Shown: positions 8,861 to 18,054, counted from the stretch's first letter. The stretch: DNA of 64,000 nt from Denitrobaculum tricleocarpae (GCF_007004665.1 NZ_ML660059.1:62001-126000); one strand, 5' to 3'. Notes: generated by a model from the letters alone, not told the origin. Numbers and translations are program-made.

Positions 8861-8925
8861 TTGTTGCTAATAGCAAAGATACGTTTTACGTGTGCTCGCG
8901 TCAATAGATTTGTTGCTATTAACAA
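8861..8925. promoter_or_regulatory. Paired near-palindromic boxes in the receiver/marR divergent region
   Basis: Two 16-base sites, TTGTTGCTAATAGCAA (8861-8876) and TTGTTGCTATTAACAA (8910-8925), share their first nine bases and are each near-palindromes. They lie 49 bases apart between two divergent genes. This is how MarR autoregulatory operators are usually placed. Binding is inferred. Confidence 0.5.
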
Positions 8926-8963
8926 CGATAATTAGTATGGTTTTTCTATGAGGGAAAATACCT

Positions 8964-9383
8964 ATGCTCAATCCAAGTAGGGCCGATATGGGTCTTTCGC
9001 TGCTTCTCGAGCAGACGGCGCGGTCGATATACGACAAGCGTGGACCTACTGATATTCATCCGGGTCAGTGGTCAGCCTTGCGCTATTTTGCCCGCGCCAA
9101 CAGAAAAGCACGCACGGTCGCGGGACTGGCAACATTCCTTGGGGTAACCCGTGGCCCCGCGTCGCGCGCAGCAAACAGCCTGGTCAAACAGGATTTTCTG
9201 CAGTCGGAAATCAATCCGCAGGATGGCCGCTCGCCGCTTTTCACCGTGACCGAGAAAGGCCGCGATGCTCTAAAGCATGATCCTATTATCCGGCTCGCCC
9301 GGGCGATCTCCGATCTGAAAAAGGATCAAAGGTCAGACCTCGCCGAGAGTCTGGAGCAACTCTACAGCTCATTGAACGGGTAA
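8964..9383 (+). CDS. MarR-family transcriptional regulator
   Basis: A 139-residue winged-helix protein. The DNA-binding part includes VAGLATFLGVTRGPASRAANSL (helices 3 and 4) and the wing QDGRSPLFTVTEKGRDAL. The N- and C-terminal helices (LLLEQTARSIYD and LAESLEQLYSSL) would form the dimer interface. Residues HPGQWSALRYFARANRKA match the start of family members that sense small aromatic ligands. It is divergently transcribed from the receiver gene, and two similar near-palindromes lie between them, suggesting autoregulation. Confidence 0.9.
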   Translation: MLNPSRADMGLSLLLEQTARSIYDKRGPTDIHPGQWSALRYFARANRKARTVAGLATFLGVTRGPASRAANSLVKQDFLQSEINPQDGRSPLFTVTEKGRDALKHDPIIRLARAISDLKKDQRSDLAESLEQLYSSLNG

Positions 9384-9726
9384 ACCCCCGTTTCACAGAC
9401 ATCACTGTCGCCTCCCAACAGTCTCACTCCCCGACCTGTCCAGGCGTAGAAGTTCGCACTGAAGTCCAGATTTCCTCGAATTCGGCCGGAGGTCCCGGAA
9501 CAGTCGGAACCGGGGCCGGGGCCGGCGAGCAACTTCCGTATCCCGGCACAGCCTCAAAGCAGCTCAGCGCACCTTGAGCCCGGAACAGCCGGAACACACA
9601 CCACAACAGCGGCATGGACAACGCAGTTCCCAGCACCATAAAATTGCATAGAAATGGCCCGGCAAAGAATCTTGGACAGACACTCTCGCCGACCGCGGGC
9701 TTTGCGCTGACTGTTTTGGAAGCATC
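9384..9726. other. Intergenic region, 343 bases
   Basis: GC-rich spacer upstream of the histidine kinase gene. It contains a short direct repeat, CCCGGAACAG(T/C)CGGAAC, at 9494-9511 and 9579-9596. A minus-strand reading frame at 9424-9639 (71 codons, Pro-rich) has no ribosome-binding site, so I do not call it. I see no convincing terminator or promoter. Confidence 0.4.
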
Positions 9727-12558
9727 ATGTGGAACTTCTCGCTAAGACGCCAGACAGCGGCTCGAGCGCCCGCTAACGAAGACGACCTGGCCGAGAAGCT
9801 TGCTGAACTGACAGAAGCCAACAAACAACTGCAGGCCCAATTAGAAGAGCAACGCAGAAAACAGATCCTCTTGGAGGAGAGTGAAGCCAAACTCAGCGAC
9901 CACGCACGCGCCGCATCCGACTGGATGTGGATGCAAGACGAGAATCTGCGCTTCAACTACTTTTCAGATGAATTCGCCCTCGCGAACGGGAACACGACGA
10001 GTGAGTTTCTAGGGAAAACCCGCTGGGAGATGGGTGAAGTCGACCCAAGCAACGAAGAAAAGTGGCGCGCGCATCGGGCCTGCCTCGAAGCCCGTAAAGC
10101 TTTCCGCGATTTCCGATTCAGTTGCCGCACTCAAGACGGCAGGGTGCAACACTACAAGAGCAGCGGCGTGCCCTACTTTGACCGTGCCGGAAAATTTCTC
10201 GGGTACCGCGGAACCGGGAACTGCGAAACCGACGAGGTCTTGGCGCAGCAAAAAGCAAGGCAGCTTGAGCAGAGTTACCGCGAGATCTACGAGAACGCCG
10301 CTGTCGGCATCTTCCGCGCAACTCCGGAGGGCAAGTTCCTGCAGGCCAACCCGGCCCTTTTCAAGCTCTTTAATTTTCCCGACGAAGAAGAGTTCCTGGA
10401 AGCCGTCAACACCGCGCCGGACAACCTGTTTCCTGAGCCTGTCCTTCGGATCGCCGTCAAGCGGGAGATCGACAAAAAGGGCGTGCTCGACGGCTTCGAG
10501 ACCAAGCTGCGGGACAAGACCCATGCAAAAAGTGTTTGGGTCAGCATCACCGCGAGCAAGATCTTAGACGAAAAGGGTGATGTAAAATATTTCGAAGGCA
10601 TGGTTCAGGATGTCAGCAAGCATAAGAGCGCTGAAGCAGAGCTGAAACGGCGTGAGCGCGAACTGACTCAGGCCCAGCGCATCGGCCGCAGCGGCCATTG
10701 GCGCTGGTACATCAAAGAAGGTGTTATAGAGCGTTCCGAGGAAATGTGCCGACTGCTCGGCATCTCGACCGAAAATACGCTCTCATCCAAAGAGGATGGC
10801 GACGGATTCATCCACCCGGAGGACCGGGCAGCCTTTCAGGCCCGACAAAGGCATGCCATCGACCAGGGCATCGCCTACAAAAGCGAACACCGCGTGCTGA
10901 TGCCCGACGGTGCGGTCAGATTCCACTCCTGCGAAGGCCACCCGGAACGCAATTCCGCCGGAGACATCGTCTCTATCTTTGGAATCAACCGGGACGTCAC
11001 GGAGAAAAAGGAAGCCGAAAACGCACTGCGCGAGAGCGAGCGGCAACTCAATGAAGCCCAAAGACTCGGTCATATCGGACACTGGCGCTTTTGCGCCGGG
11101 CGGAGAATGACACAGTGGTCCCACGAGCTCTGGCGAATTTTCGGCCTCGAGCCTCAAGAGAGAGAACTGACGCTCGACGAAGTCTTTTCGAAAATGCATC
11201 CGCAGGACCGAAAGGCGATGCAGGATCAAAGCCGCAATGCCTGGGCACAGCAGCAGCATTTCATGCAGGAGTATCGAATCATCCGCCCGGATGAATCGAT
11301 CAGATACGTGAAAGTCGAAGGACACCCGGAACTCGACAACAATGGCGACCTGATCGCTTATTTCGGCGTCACTCAGGATGTAACCGAACAAACGGAAGCG
11401 GATGCCGCGCTGAAAGAGAGCAATGCACGGAATCAGGCCATTGTGGAAGCTTTGGACAGGGCCAATGTCGGCCTGAGTATCGCGAACATCGAGCGCGGCA
11501 TCATTGACGTCAACTCGGCCGTCCTGAAGATTGCCGGTCTGACCAGGAAAGATCAGATGATCGGCCTTAAACTGACCGATCTGAATCAATACAGCAAAAC
11601 CGACTTTGCCGCGCTCCGGCGCGAAAACTATGATGCCATTGAAAAAGAAGGCAGTTGGGTCGGCGAATTCGATTGGCAGCGGCCGGACGGCGAAGTGCGA
11701 AGCCTCAGCGTCCGCTCAGCGCCCTTCATCGGCGATTCGATCGTGCATCTGATCGCGGATGTCACCGAGCAAAAAAGACGGGAGCGCCGCGAGGCCGAAC
11801 TGGAAGAGGGGCTGAAGCAGAGCCAGAAGATGGAAGCGCTCGGTCAAATGGCCGGCGGGATCGCACATGAAATCAACAATCTTCTTCACCCGATCATTAA
11901 TTTTACCAAGCTCACGTTGAACAAAACGACAGACGCACAGCTCAACCATTACCTCTCGCGCGCACTGGAATGCAGCCGCAAAGCTGCAGATATTGTGAAT
12001 GATGTCCTAACTTTTGCACACAAGGGCTCGGGCGAACGTACCGCGGTGAACCTGGCGGAACTGACGGCGCGCACCATGCGCTTCGCACAGGACATCACCC
12101 CTCCCGACATCAGACTGACTCTCGAAACGAATGAGGACAACGTACCTGCGGAGGTTAACGAAACCGAATTCATTCAGGTGGTACTTAATCTTGTGCAGAA
12201 TGCCAACGATGCCATGGGGGGTGCTGGAGAGGTCAAACTAAAACTGGACTGTGTTACACTGGCCCCGGGAGAAACGGAGAGATTGGAAATCGAACAAGGG
12301 CATTATGCGCGCATCACCATAAGCGACCGGGGACAGGGGATTCCCGACGATATTATGGATCATATTTTCGAGCCCTTCTTCACGACCAAGGAGGTGGGTC
12401 GCGGCACGGGTCTCGGTCTGGCCGTCGTCTATGGTATAGTCAAAGGCTGGAAAGGCGCTATTTCAGTAAACAGTGAAAAAGATGTAGGCTCTTGCTTCGA
12501 AGTTTATGTTCCTATCGTCCGCGAAGCTGCAGCAGCCCCGGAGAGTAAAGGCGTATGA
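9727..12558 (+). CDS. Soluble five-PAS sensor histidine kinase
   Basis: A 943-residue kinase without any membrane segment. It begins with a short coiled coil (about residues 18-60), then five PAS/PAC modules at roughly 60-165, 180-300, 315-430, 440-550 and 560-685. Each PAC ends with a DVTE- or DVSK-type linker. The HisKA segment follows, with MAGGIAHEINNLLHP (His near residue 715), then the HATPase domain with NLVQNANDAMGG, ISDRGQGIPDD and GRGTGLGLAVVYGIVKG. This is the HK4 class. Its stop overlaps the start of a response-regulator gene, its obvious partner. PAS3 and PAS4 share the AQR(I/L)G pattern, so they probably arose by duplication. The signal is intracellular and unknown. Confidence 0.9.
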   Translation: MWNFSLRRQTAARAPANEDDLAEKLAELTEANKQLQAQLEEQRRKQILLEESEAKLSDHARAASDWMWMQDENLRFNYFSDEFALANGNTTSEFLGKTRWEMGEVDPSNEEKWRAHRACLEARKAFRDFRFSCRTQDGRVQHYKSSGVPYFDRAGKFLGYRGTGNCETDEVLAQQKARQLEQSYREIYENAAVGIFRATPEGKFLQANPALFKLFNFPDEEEFLEAVNTAPDNLFPEPVLRIAVKREIDKKGVLDGFETKLRDKTHAKSVWVSITASKILDEKGDVKYFEGMVQDVSKHKSAEAELKRRERELTQAQRIGRSGHWRWYIKEGVIERSEEMCRLLGISTENTLSSKEDGDGFIHPEDRAAFQARQRHAIDQGIAYKSEHRVLMPDGAVRFHSCEGHPERNSAGDIVSIFGINRDVTEKKEAENALRESERQLNEAQRLGHIGHWRFCAGRRMTQWSHELWRIFGLEPQERELTLDEVFSKMHPQDRKAMQDQSRNAWAQQQHFMQEYRIIRPDESIRYVKVEGHPELDNNGDLIAYFGVTQDVTEQTEADAALKESNARNQAIVEALDRANVGLSIANIERGIIDVNSAVLKIAGLTRKDQMIGLKLTDLNQYSKTDFAALRRENYDAIEKEGSWVGEFDWQRPDGEVRSLSVRSAPFIGDSIVHLIADVTEQKRRERREAELEEGLKQSQKMEALGQMAGGIAHEINNLLHPIINFTKLTLNKTTDAQLNHYLSRALECSRKAADIVNDVLTFAHKGSGERTAVNLAELTARTMRFAQDITPPDIRLTLETNEDNVPAEVNETEFIQVVLNLVQNANDAMGGAGEVKLKLDCVTLAPGETERLEIEQGHYARITISDRGQGIPDDIMDHIFEPFFTTKEVGRGTGLGLAVVYGIVKGWKGAISVNSEKDVGSCFEVYVPIVREAAAAPESKGV

Positions 12559-12923
12559 AGAAAATACTGGTTGTAGATGATGACGAATTTGTTCGGGAAA
12601 GTATCTGCGCCGTCTTGAATGTGTCCGGCTATCAGACGCTGGAAGCCGGAAATGGCGAAGAAGGCGTCGTGCTCATCAAGGAGGAAGCCCCCGACCTCGC
12701 AATCGTCGACATCTGGATGCCGAAGGTTGACGGTCTGTCATTGCTACGTCAGGTGCGCTCGGAAAACTCCGATCTGCCCATCATTATCGTGTCCGGCGGC
12801 GGCCCCGGCGAGACACTCGAGCGTGCGACCGCCATCGCCGACGTCCACAGCGCCGACCATGTCCTCTTCAAACCCTTCGAAGACGACGAGTTGCTCGAGA
12901 TGATCGAGAAACTCCTGGCGTGA
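12555..12923 (+). CDS. Single-domain response regulator (CheY-like)
   Basis: A 122-residue receiver with the complete active site: acidic cluster VVDDDEF, phospho-acceptor in LAIVDIWMPKVDG (near residue 52), switch residue in IIIVSGGG and Lys in HVLFKPF. There is no output domain. ATGA overlap with the kinase gene means coupled translation, so it is probably the phosphoryl acceptor of that kinase and acts through protein-protein contacts or as a phosphorelay intermediate. Confidence 0.92.
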   Translation: MKKILVVDDDEFVRESICAVLNVSGYQTLEAGNGEEGVVLIKEEAPDLAIVDIWMPKVDGLSLLRQVRSENSDLPIIIVSGGGPGETLERATAIADVHSADHVLFKPFEDDELLEMIEKLLA

Positions 12924-13051
12924 ACCCAAGCCCCCGTGCGCGAAACGACCGGCCTTCATACGGCATAGCCTGGCGAAGCCCGGCCCCACGCCCGGAACGC
13001 TGACAAACCCAATGGAACAGATCCGGCCCAAGTCTTACAGTTAGATCTGAT

Positions 13052-14488
13052 CTAAGGCGCGGTGTAGCTGGTCTTCACCGTGGTATAGAACTCAACCGCA
13101 TAACGTCCCTGTTCGCGCGAACCATAGCTGGAGCCTTTGCGGCCGCCGAACGGTACGTGATAGTCCACACCGGCGGTCGGCAGGTTGACCATGACCATTC
13201 CCGCCTCGGCATTGCGCTTAAAGTGGCTGGCGTGCTTCAGAGATGAAGTTGCGATACCTGCGGAGAGTCCGAAGCTTGTGTCATTGGCCGTCGCCAGTGC
13301 TTCATCGTAGTCCTTCACCCGCAACACGGTCGCCACCGGACCGAAGATTTCCTCACGGTTGATGCGCATGTGATTGCTGGTTTCGGTGAAGAGTGCCGGC
13401 TGCAGATAGAATCCCTCAGTCTCACGGTTCAGCCGCTCGCCGCCCCAGGCCAGCTTCGCGCCCTCTTTCTGACCGACGTCGATGTAAGAGAGATCCTGGT
13501 CCAGCTGACTCTGGTCGACCACCGGACCAATATGGGTCGAAGGGTCCAGGGCATTGTCGACTTTCAAGTCCTTGAGTTTCCCGATCACCGTATCGACGAA
13601 GCTGTCATGGATGCCCTCGGTCACGATCAAGCGGGACGACGCCGTGCAGCGTTGGCCGGTCGAAAAAAAGGCGCCGTTGACGGCCGCATCAGCCGCGACG
13701 CCGACGTCCGCATCGTCCAGAACCACAAAGGGATTCTTGCCACCCATTTCCAGCTGCACCTTCTTGAGGCTCTCCGCGCACTTGGCAGCCACGTGTTTGC
13801 CCGTGGCCACAGAACCGGTGAAGCTGATGCCATCGACCTCTGGAGAAGAAAGAAGTGCTTCGCCCACCACCGATCCGCGTCCCATCACCAGATTCAGCAC
13901 GCCGGCAGGAAGACCCGCACGCACCAGAATATCCGCGACAGCCCAGGCGCAGCCCGGCACCAGATCGGCGGGCTTCAGCACGACGCAGTTCCCAAAAGCC
14001 AGCGCGGGCGCAAGCTTCCAGGCCGGAATTGCGATCGGAAAATTCCAGGGCGTAATAATGCCGATCACACCGAGAGGCTCGCGCGTGATCTCCACATCTA
14101 CGCCGGGCCGGATTGAAGCGACTTTCTCGCCTGGCGTCCGCAGCGCTTCACCGGCAAAGAACTTGAAGATCTGGCCGGCACGCATAGTTTCGCCGATGCC
14201 TTCCGCCAGGGTCTTGCCTTCTTCACGGGAGAGCAATTCACCAAGTTCGGCTTTCCGGGCGATGATTTCGTTGCCGGCGGCGTCCAGGATATCAGCGCGC
14301 TGTTGTGGCGTGGTCGCCGCCCAGGCTGGGAATGCATCGCGAGCGGCGGCGATTGCCTGTTCGGCCTGGGACGCCGAGGCCCGGGAATAATGGCCCACCA
14401 CATTGGAGAGGTCGGAGGGATTGATATTGTCGTTCGCATCGCTGCTCTCGATCCACTCTCCGCCGATGTAATTTGCCTGCACCTTCAT
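13052..14488 (-). CDS. NAD(P)-dependent aldehyde dehydrogenase
   Basis: A 478-residue ALDH-superfamily enzyme. Catalytic features are TPWNFPIAIPAWKLAPAL, the general-base Glu in LEMGGKNPFVVL, and the nucleophilic Cys in FFSTGQRCTASSR. The overall pattern (N-terminal YIGGEW, and VNLPTAGVDYHVPFGGRKGSSYGSREQG near the end) resembles alpha-ketoglutaric semialdehyde dehydrogenases, but substrate class cannot be fixed from motifs. It stands alone between the kinase/regulator pair and the sheath gene. A 15-base palindrome (TTAGATC-T-GATCTAA, 13041-13055) overlaps its stop codon. Confidence 0.88.
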   Translation of the reverse strand: MKVQANYIGGEWIESSDANDNINPSDLSNVVGHYSRASASQAEQAIAAARDAFPAWAATTPQQRADILDAAGNEIIARKAELGELLSREEGKTLAEGIGETMRAGQIFKFFAGEALRTPGEKVASIRPGVDVEITREPLGVIGIITPWNFPIAIPAWKLAPALAFGNCVVLKPADLVPGCAWAVADILVRAGLPAGVLNLVMGRGSVVGEALLSSPEVDGISFTGSVATGKHVAAKCAESLKKVQLEMGGKNPFVVLDDADVGVAADAAVNGAFFSTGQRCTASSRLIVTEGIHDSFVDTVIGKLKDLKVDNALDPSTHIGPVVDQSQLDQDLSYIDVGQKEGAKLAWGGERLNRETEGFYLQPALFTETSNHMRINREEIFGPVATVLRVKDYDEALATANDTSFGLSAGIATSSLKHASHFKRNAEAGMVMVNLPTAGVDYHVPFGGRKGSSYGSREQGRYAVEFYTTVKTSYTAP

Positions 14489-14918
14489 AACGTAACTCTC
14501 CTCTGTCCAGGTCTTTCAAAAACCGCGGCTATAACCCAGATGCGTCGCGCCACTGCGAAATACCATTCATATCAGAGGCATAGCTTCACGGCGCGTGAAA
14601 GCAGCCGGTCAAGACAGCACTCCACCCGGCTCCGGAACCGATCCGGCAGGAATTGATTAACAACTTCGGAACGACAATAGCCGACGGCCCCGCTCCAAAG
14701 CAATGCGGGCCGTCCGACAAACCAATAGAGGCCGGAAGCGATGGGTGCCCATGACTTGGGGTATTTGTGGTCTGGAGTGGAGCTGTGTAAAAGAAACGCC
14801 GGGGAACGACGACAGATCGACCGGCGTGTAGATCGGATCGGAGCAGACTGAACGAGGTGAAAAGTCGCCGTCAGCGATTTTATCTGGTTGAGATCTGCTC
14901 CAGATGCAGGAGGACTCA
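14489..14918. other. Intergenic region, 430 bases
   Basis: Spacer between the divergent aldehyde dehydrogenase and tail-sheath genes. Minus-strand frames at 14572-14952 and 14657-15058 run into the sheath gene and have no family pattern that I recognise, so they are not called. The only clear signal is the AGGAGG ribosome-binding site at 14908-14913 for the sheath gene. Confidence 0.35.
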
Positions 14919-16052
14919 ATGCTGAAACGAGCCCTAAACGCGGCGGAAACATCGATCACGGCATTTGTCGGCTCTGCGGCGCGCGGCGCGTCAGACAAAG
15001 CCGTTAAAATCGACAGTCTTGCGGAATTCTCTGAGTGCTTCGGCGAAGTGTTGGACAAATATCCCCTCAGCCATGCAGTACGGCAGTTCTTTGAGAACGG
15101 TGGCCGGAAAGCCTTCGTCGTGCGCGTCGCAAACGAGAGATTCGCTGAGCCTTCCTTGTCGATTCGCCAGCAGGGACTCTGGGCGTTGGATCAGGTGGAT
15201 GCCTTCAACCTGCTCGCCATCCCCCCTCTTGAACCGGGAAAGGATATTGATGTCCGCAGCCTGGGCACGGCATTGGCCTACTGTAAAAGCCGCCGTGCGA
15301 TCCTTTTGGTCGATCCGCGGAGTAAATGGTCAATGCCGGTATCGGTCCTGGACCCTCAGGGCGGTATCGAAAGCCTTGGCCTGCGCGACCCCAACGCAGT
15401 TCTTTACTACCCCAACATTCTCGCCGCGAGTGCTTCGAACCGGGGGAAAAGTATCGCCTGCGCCCCCTGCGGCGCGATCGCCGGACTGATCGCACGCACC
15501 GACGCCTCCAGGGGTGTCTGGAAAGCGCCGGCGGGCGTTCACGCTGGCATCCTTGGTGCTCAAGGGCTGGAGCGGAACGTGAGTACGGCCGAGAACCGCC
15601 TTTTGAATCAGGCCGGGATCAACTGCCTGCGCAGCTTCGCGAAGACCGGCATCGTCAGCTGGGGCGCGCGCACACTCGACGGCGCCGATTTCCTGGGCTC
15701 GGATTGGAAGTATTTTCCCCTCCGCCGGGTGGCGCTCATGATCGAGGAATCGCTCGAGCGTGGTCTGAACTGGGTTGTCTTCGAGCCGAACGACGAACCG
15801 CTGTGGGCCGAGATCAGCGAGGCCGTCGAAGACTTTATGTTCCAGCTTTTCCGCGAGGGGGCTTTCCAAGGCAAAACGCTGAACGACTCATTCTTCGTGC
15901 GCTGTGACGACACAACAAATACCGAAGCGGACATCGACCGCGGCGTGGTCAATTTGCAGGTCGGCTTTGCACCTTTGCGACCTGCCGAGTTCACCATTCT
16001 GAATTTCCAACTGAAAACTGCTTCCTGTTCGGACGACGATCGCGCTCGTTGA
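14919..16052 (+). CDS. Orphan phage-type tail sheath protein (contractile injection system family)
   Basis: A 377-residue protein with the family's characteristic segments: TSITAFVGSAARG, HAVRQFFENGGRKAFVVRVA, AFNLLAIPPLEPGKD, GVWKAPAGVHAGILG, SWGARTLDG, WVVFEPNDEPLWAEI and GFAPLRPAEFTI. These are found in sheath subunits of myophage tails, R-type tailocins and extracellular injection systems. The ATG at 14919 has AGGAGG six bases upstream, and a stop codon at 14889-14891 closes the frame upstream. The protein therefore begins where normal sheaths already have an N-terminal strand arm. No tube, baseplate, spike or ATPase gene lies within the window. It may be a domesticated remnant or work with genes elsewhere. 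Confidence 0.85.
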   Translation: MLKRALNAAETSITAFVGSAARGASDKAVKIDSLAEFSECFGEVLDKYPLSHAVRQFFENGGRKAFVVRVANERFAEPSLSIRQQGLWALDQVDAFNLLAIPPLEPGKDIDVRSLGTALAYCKSRRAILLVDPRSKWSMPVSVLDPQGGIESLGLRDPNAVLYYPNILAASASNRGKSIACAPCGAIAGLIARTDASRGVWKAPAGVHAGILGAQGLERNVSTAENRLLNQAGINCLRSFAKTGIVSWGARTLDGADFLGSDWKYFPLRRVALMIEESLERGLNWVVFEPNDEPLWAEISEAVEDFMFQLFREGAFQGKTLNDSFFVRCDDTTNTEADIDRGVVNLQVGFAPLRPAEFTILNFQLKTASCSDDDRAR

Positions 16053-16142
16053 CTCATGAATGCCTTTGCGCAAAGGCGGCGGACCGGCGCAAGGTCGGGA
16101 ACCGATAGTTTTGCCTTCAAGGCCGTCAAGGAGTTCTCAACC

Positions 16143-16281
16143 TAGAGCAGATCCGGTTTAGATGGAATCGCCTTCGGCGATCCGTCGTACCGGTGAATCT
16201 GCTCTAACACTATGATGTAGAGCGGGTTCACATGTTTTAGCGAAAACACAGAGTGTTTCCGTTAAAACATGACGCGCTCTA
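16143..16281 (-). repeat. 139-bp composite palindromic repeat, copy 1
   Basis: Two adjacent hairpin modules. In minus-strand reading it opens TAGAGCGCGTCATGTTTTAA. The first module has arms ending in TAAAACATGTGAACCCGCTCTA-type sequence and an inner AAACAC-TCT-GTGTTT hairpin. The second has a perfect 10-bp outer stem (TAGAGCAGAT/ATCTGCTCTA) and an inner ATCGCC-GAA-GGCGAT hairpin. By hand alignment it differs from copy 2 (36663-36801) at about nine of 139 positions. Its first TAG is the stop codon of the Na/Pi transporter gene. Confidence 0.9.
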
Positions 16282-18000
16282 AGGCTTCGGTCCGGCAACG
16301 CCGGCTCCACCGTCGATGCCGCGCTCCCGCAGCGTCTCGGCCTGTTCTTCATTGACCAGACGGGAACTGCGCAATTCGCCCCGCCGGCTCAGGATCGGGT
16401 AGGCGACCGACGTCAGGTGCGAGTTAATACGCTTAAAATCGCGGAGCATGTCGAGGTGCAGGCTGCTGGTCTCGATGCTTTCGATCATGCCCGAGCGCAG
16501 CCTCTCGAGGTGCCATTCCGTGCCCTCCAGCTCCATTTTCCGGAACTGGTCTTTGCGCGCCAGAAGCAGGCGTGCCTGCTGCGCGTCCGGCGCGATGAAG
16601 ACACTCAACGACAAGCGGACGGTCTCCATCAGCATGGAATGCACATCGGCCAGCTCCGCAAGGCCCTGGTCGGAGAAACTCAGCTTCCCTTTGATCTTTT
16701 TGGCGGCCAGTTCCATCAGGTTCTTGTCGATGATATCGCCGACATGTTCCAGGTTGGTCGTGAAGGTAATGATCTCGATGCAGCGGCGGCTCTCGTCGTC
16801 CCCCAGTTCATCCTGGGAAAGACGCATCAGATAGAGCTTCACGGCTTCGTAGAGCTGATCAATCTGCTCTTCTTGCGCTTCCACCTCTGACAACAACGCC
16901 TTGTCGTCTTCACGGAAGACCCGGATGGTCTTTGCCAGCATATCCTCGATGATATCACCCATCCGCAGGGTTTCGCGCGTCGCGCTGCTCAGAGCGAGTG
17001 AGGGCGTCTCCAGCAGGTGTTCATCCAGGTAGCGCGGCCCGCTGTCGCTCAGCTCAGCGCTCGGTTCGGGCAGGATTTTCTCCGTCAGCGCCGCGACCGG
17101 TCCGATGAGGATCAGGGACAAGACACAAAGAGCAGCGTTGAAGGCGACGTGAAACGCCACCACCTGCGCAGCAGGGCCCGGAACCAGCCGCGCGAGCTCG
17201 GGGGCCAGCCAGGGCAGCGCAATCCAGCAGGCGACAACGCCGATCAAACGGAAAATCAGATTACCCAACGGGATGCGGCGCGCCGACACCGGTTCCGCGA
17301 TCGTTGCAGTGATCGCTGGCAGCGCGGCGCCCAGATTGACACCCAGAACGATCGTCATGAGAGCTTCGAGCGGGAAAGCTCCTGCTACAGCCAGGGATGA
17401 CACCAGGAGCACGATGGCGACGCTGGAATAGGCCATCCAGGTCAGGACGACACCAACCACGACCGCCAGGAAGGGTTCGCTGGCCATGGCGTTCAGGATC
17501 AGGCCGACGATCTCACTCTCGCCGAGCGACCGCGAAGCGCCGCCCACCATATTCAGGGCAACCAGCAACATCGCAAAGCCGATCAGAATACGGCCGATAT
17601 GCTTGATACGCGGGCTGCGTTTTGCGCCGGCCACGTGAATGACGTAGCCCAGGAACGCGAAGATAGGCCAGATCACGGCAATGCCGGAAGCCACGACGAC
17701 GACCGCCGCCGCAGACCCCAGATCCGCCCCCAACATCACGGCAAGGGCAGGTGCCGTGGCGAGCGCGCCACGGCCGACGAAGGAACAAACGATCAGCGCC
17801 GTCGCGGTCGAACTTTGAATGAGCCCCGCAACAAGCGTACCGGCGCCGGCGGCAAAAACTCTGTTACTGGTGCAGGAGGCGACGATGCTCCTCAGCTCGG
17901 TTCCAAAGGCACGTGTCATGCCGGTCCGAATCATCCGGGCGCCCCAAAGCAGCAGCGCCACACCCCCCAAAATCGTCAAGAAAACTTCTGTACCGCTCAA
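16279..18000 (-). CDS. Na+/Pi cotransporter family protein with PhoU-like domain
   Basis: A 573-residue NptA/YjbB-type protein. About eight hydrophobic segments fill residues 1-310 and include the duplicated Na/Pi motif GLIQSSTATALIVCSFVG and a second repeat near VNLGAALPAITATI. A PhoU-like helical domain occupies about residues 345-545. E. coli YjbB of this family exports phosphate. It lies in the same direction as and 54 bases beyond phnY, at the end of the aminoethylphosphonate genes, so I infer that it disposes of Pi released from phosphonates. Its stop codon is the first TAG of the 139-bp repeat. Confidence 0.88.
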   Translation of the reverse strand: MSGTEVFLTILGGVALLLWGARMIRTGMTRAFGTELRSIVASCTSNRVFAAGAGTLVAGLIQSSTATALIVCSFVGRGALATAPALAVMLGADLGSAAAVVVVASGIAVIWPIFAFLGYVIHVAGAKRSPRIKHIGRILIGFAMLLVALNMVGGASRSLGESEIVGLILNAMASEPFLAVVVGVVLTWMAYSSVAIVLLVSSLAVAGAFPLEALMTIVLGVNLGAALPAITATIAEPVSARRIPLGNLIFRLIGVVACWIALPWLAPELARLVPGPAAQVVAFHVAFNAALCVLSLILIGPVAALTEKILPEPSAELSDSGPRYLDEHLLETPSLALSSATRETLRMGDIIEDMLAKTIRVFREDDKALLSEVEAQEEQIDQLYEAVKLYLMRLSQDELGDDESRRCIEIITFTTNLEHVGDIIDKNLMELAAKKIKGKLSFSDQGLAELADVHSMLMETVRLSLSVFIAPDAQQARLLLARKDQFRKMELEGTEWHLERLRSGMIESIETSSLHLDMLRDFKRINSHLTSVAYPILSRRGELRSSRLVNEEQAETLRERGIDGGAGVAGPKP

Positions 18001-18054
18001 TCCTTGTTCCTTCGTTCAGTTCTTTCCATCGCATTTTAACCGGGCCATCGCGCT

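Noticed and set aside
9424-9639. Minus-strand 71-codon frame upstream of the histidine kinase gene
   Set aside because: No ribosome-binding site, Pro-rich low-complexity end and no recognisable family; the region is GC-rich, which favours chance open frames.
14572-14952. Minus-strand frame of 126 codons between the aldehyde dehydrogenase and sheath genes
   Set aside because: It runs into the sheath gene antisense, has high Arg/Ser/Cys content, and lacks a start signal and a family pattern.
14919-16052. Reading the sheath gene as a prophage or a complete tailocin
   Set aside because: No other phage, tail, lysis, integrase or attachment-site feature lies in the window.
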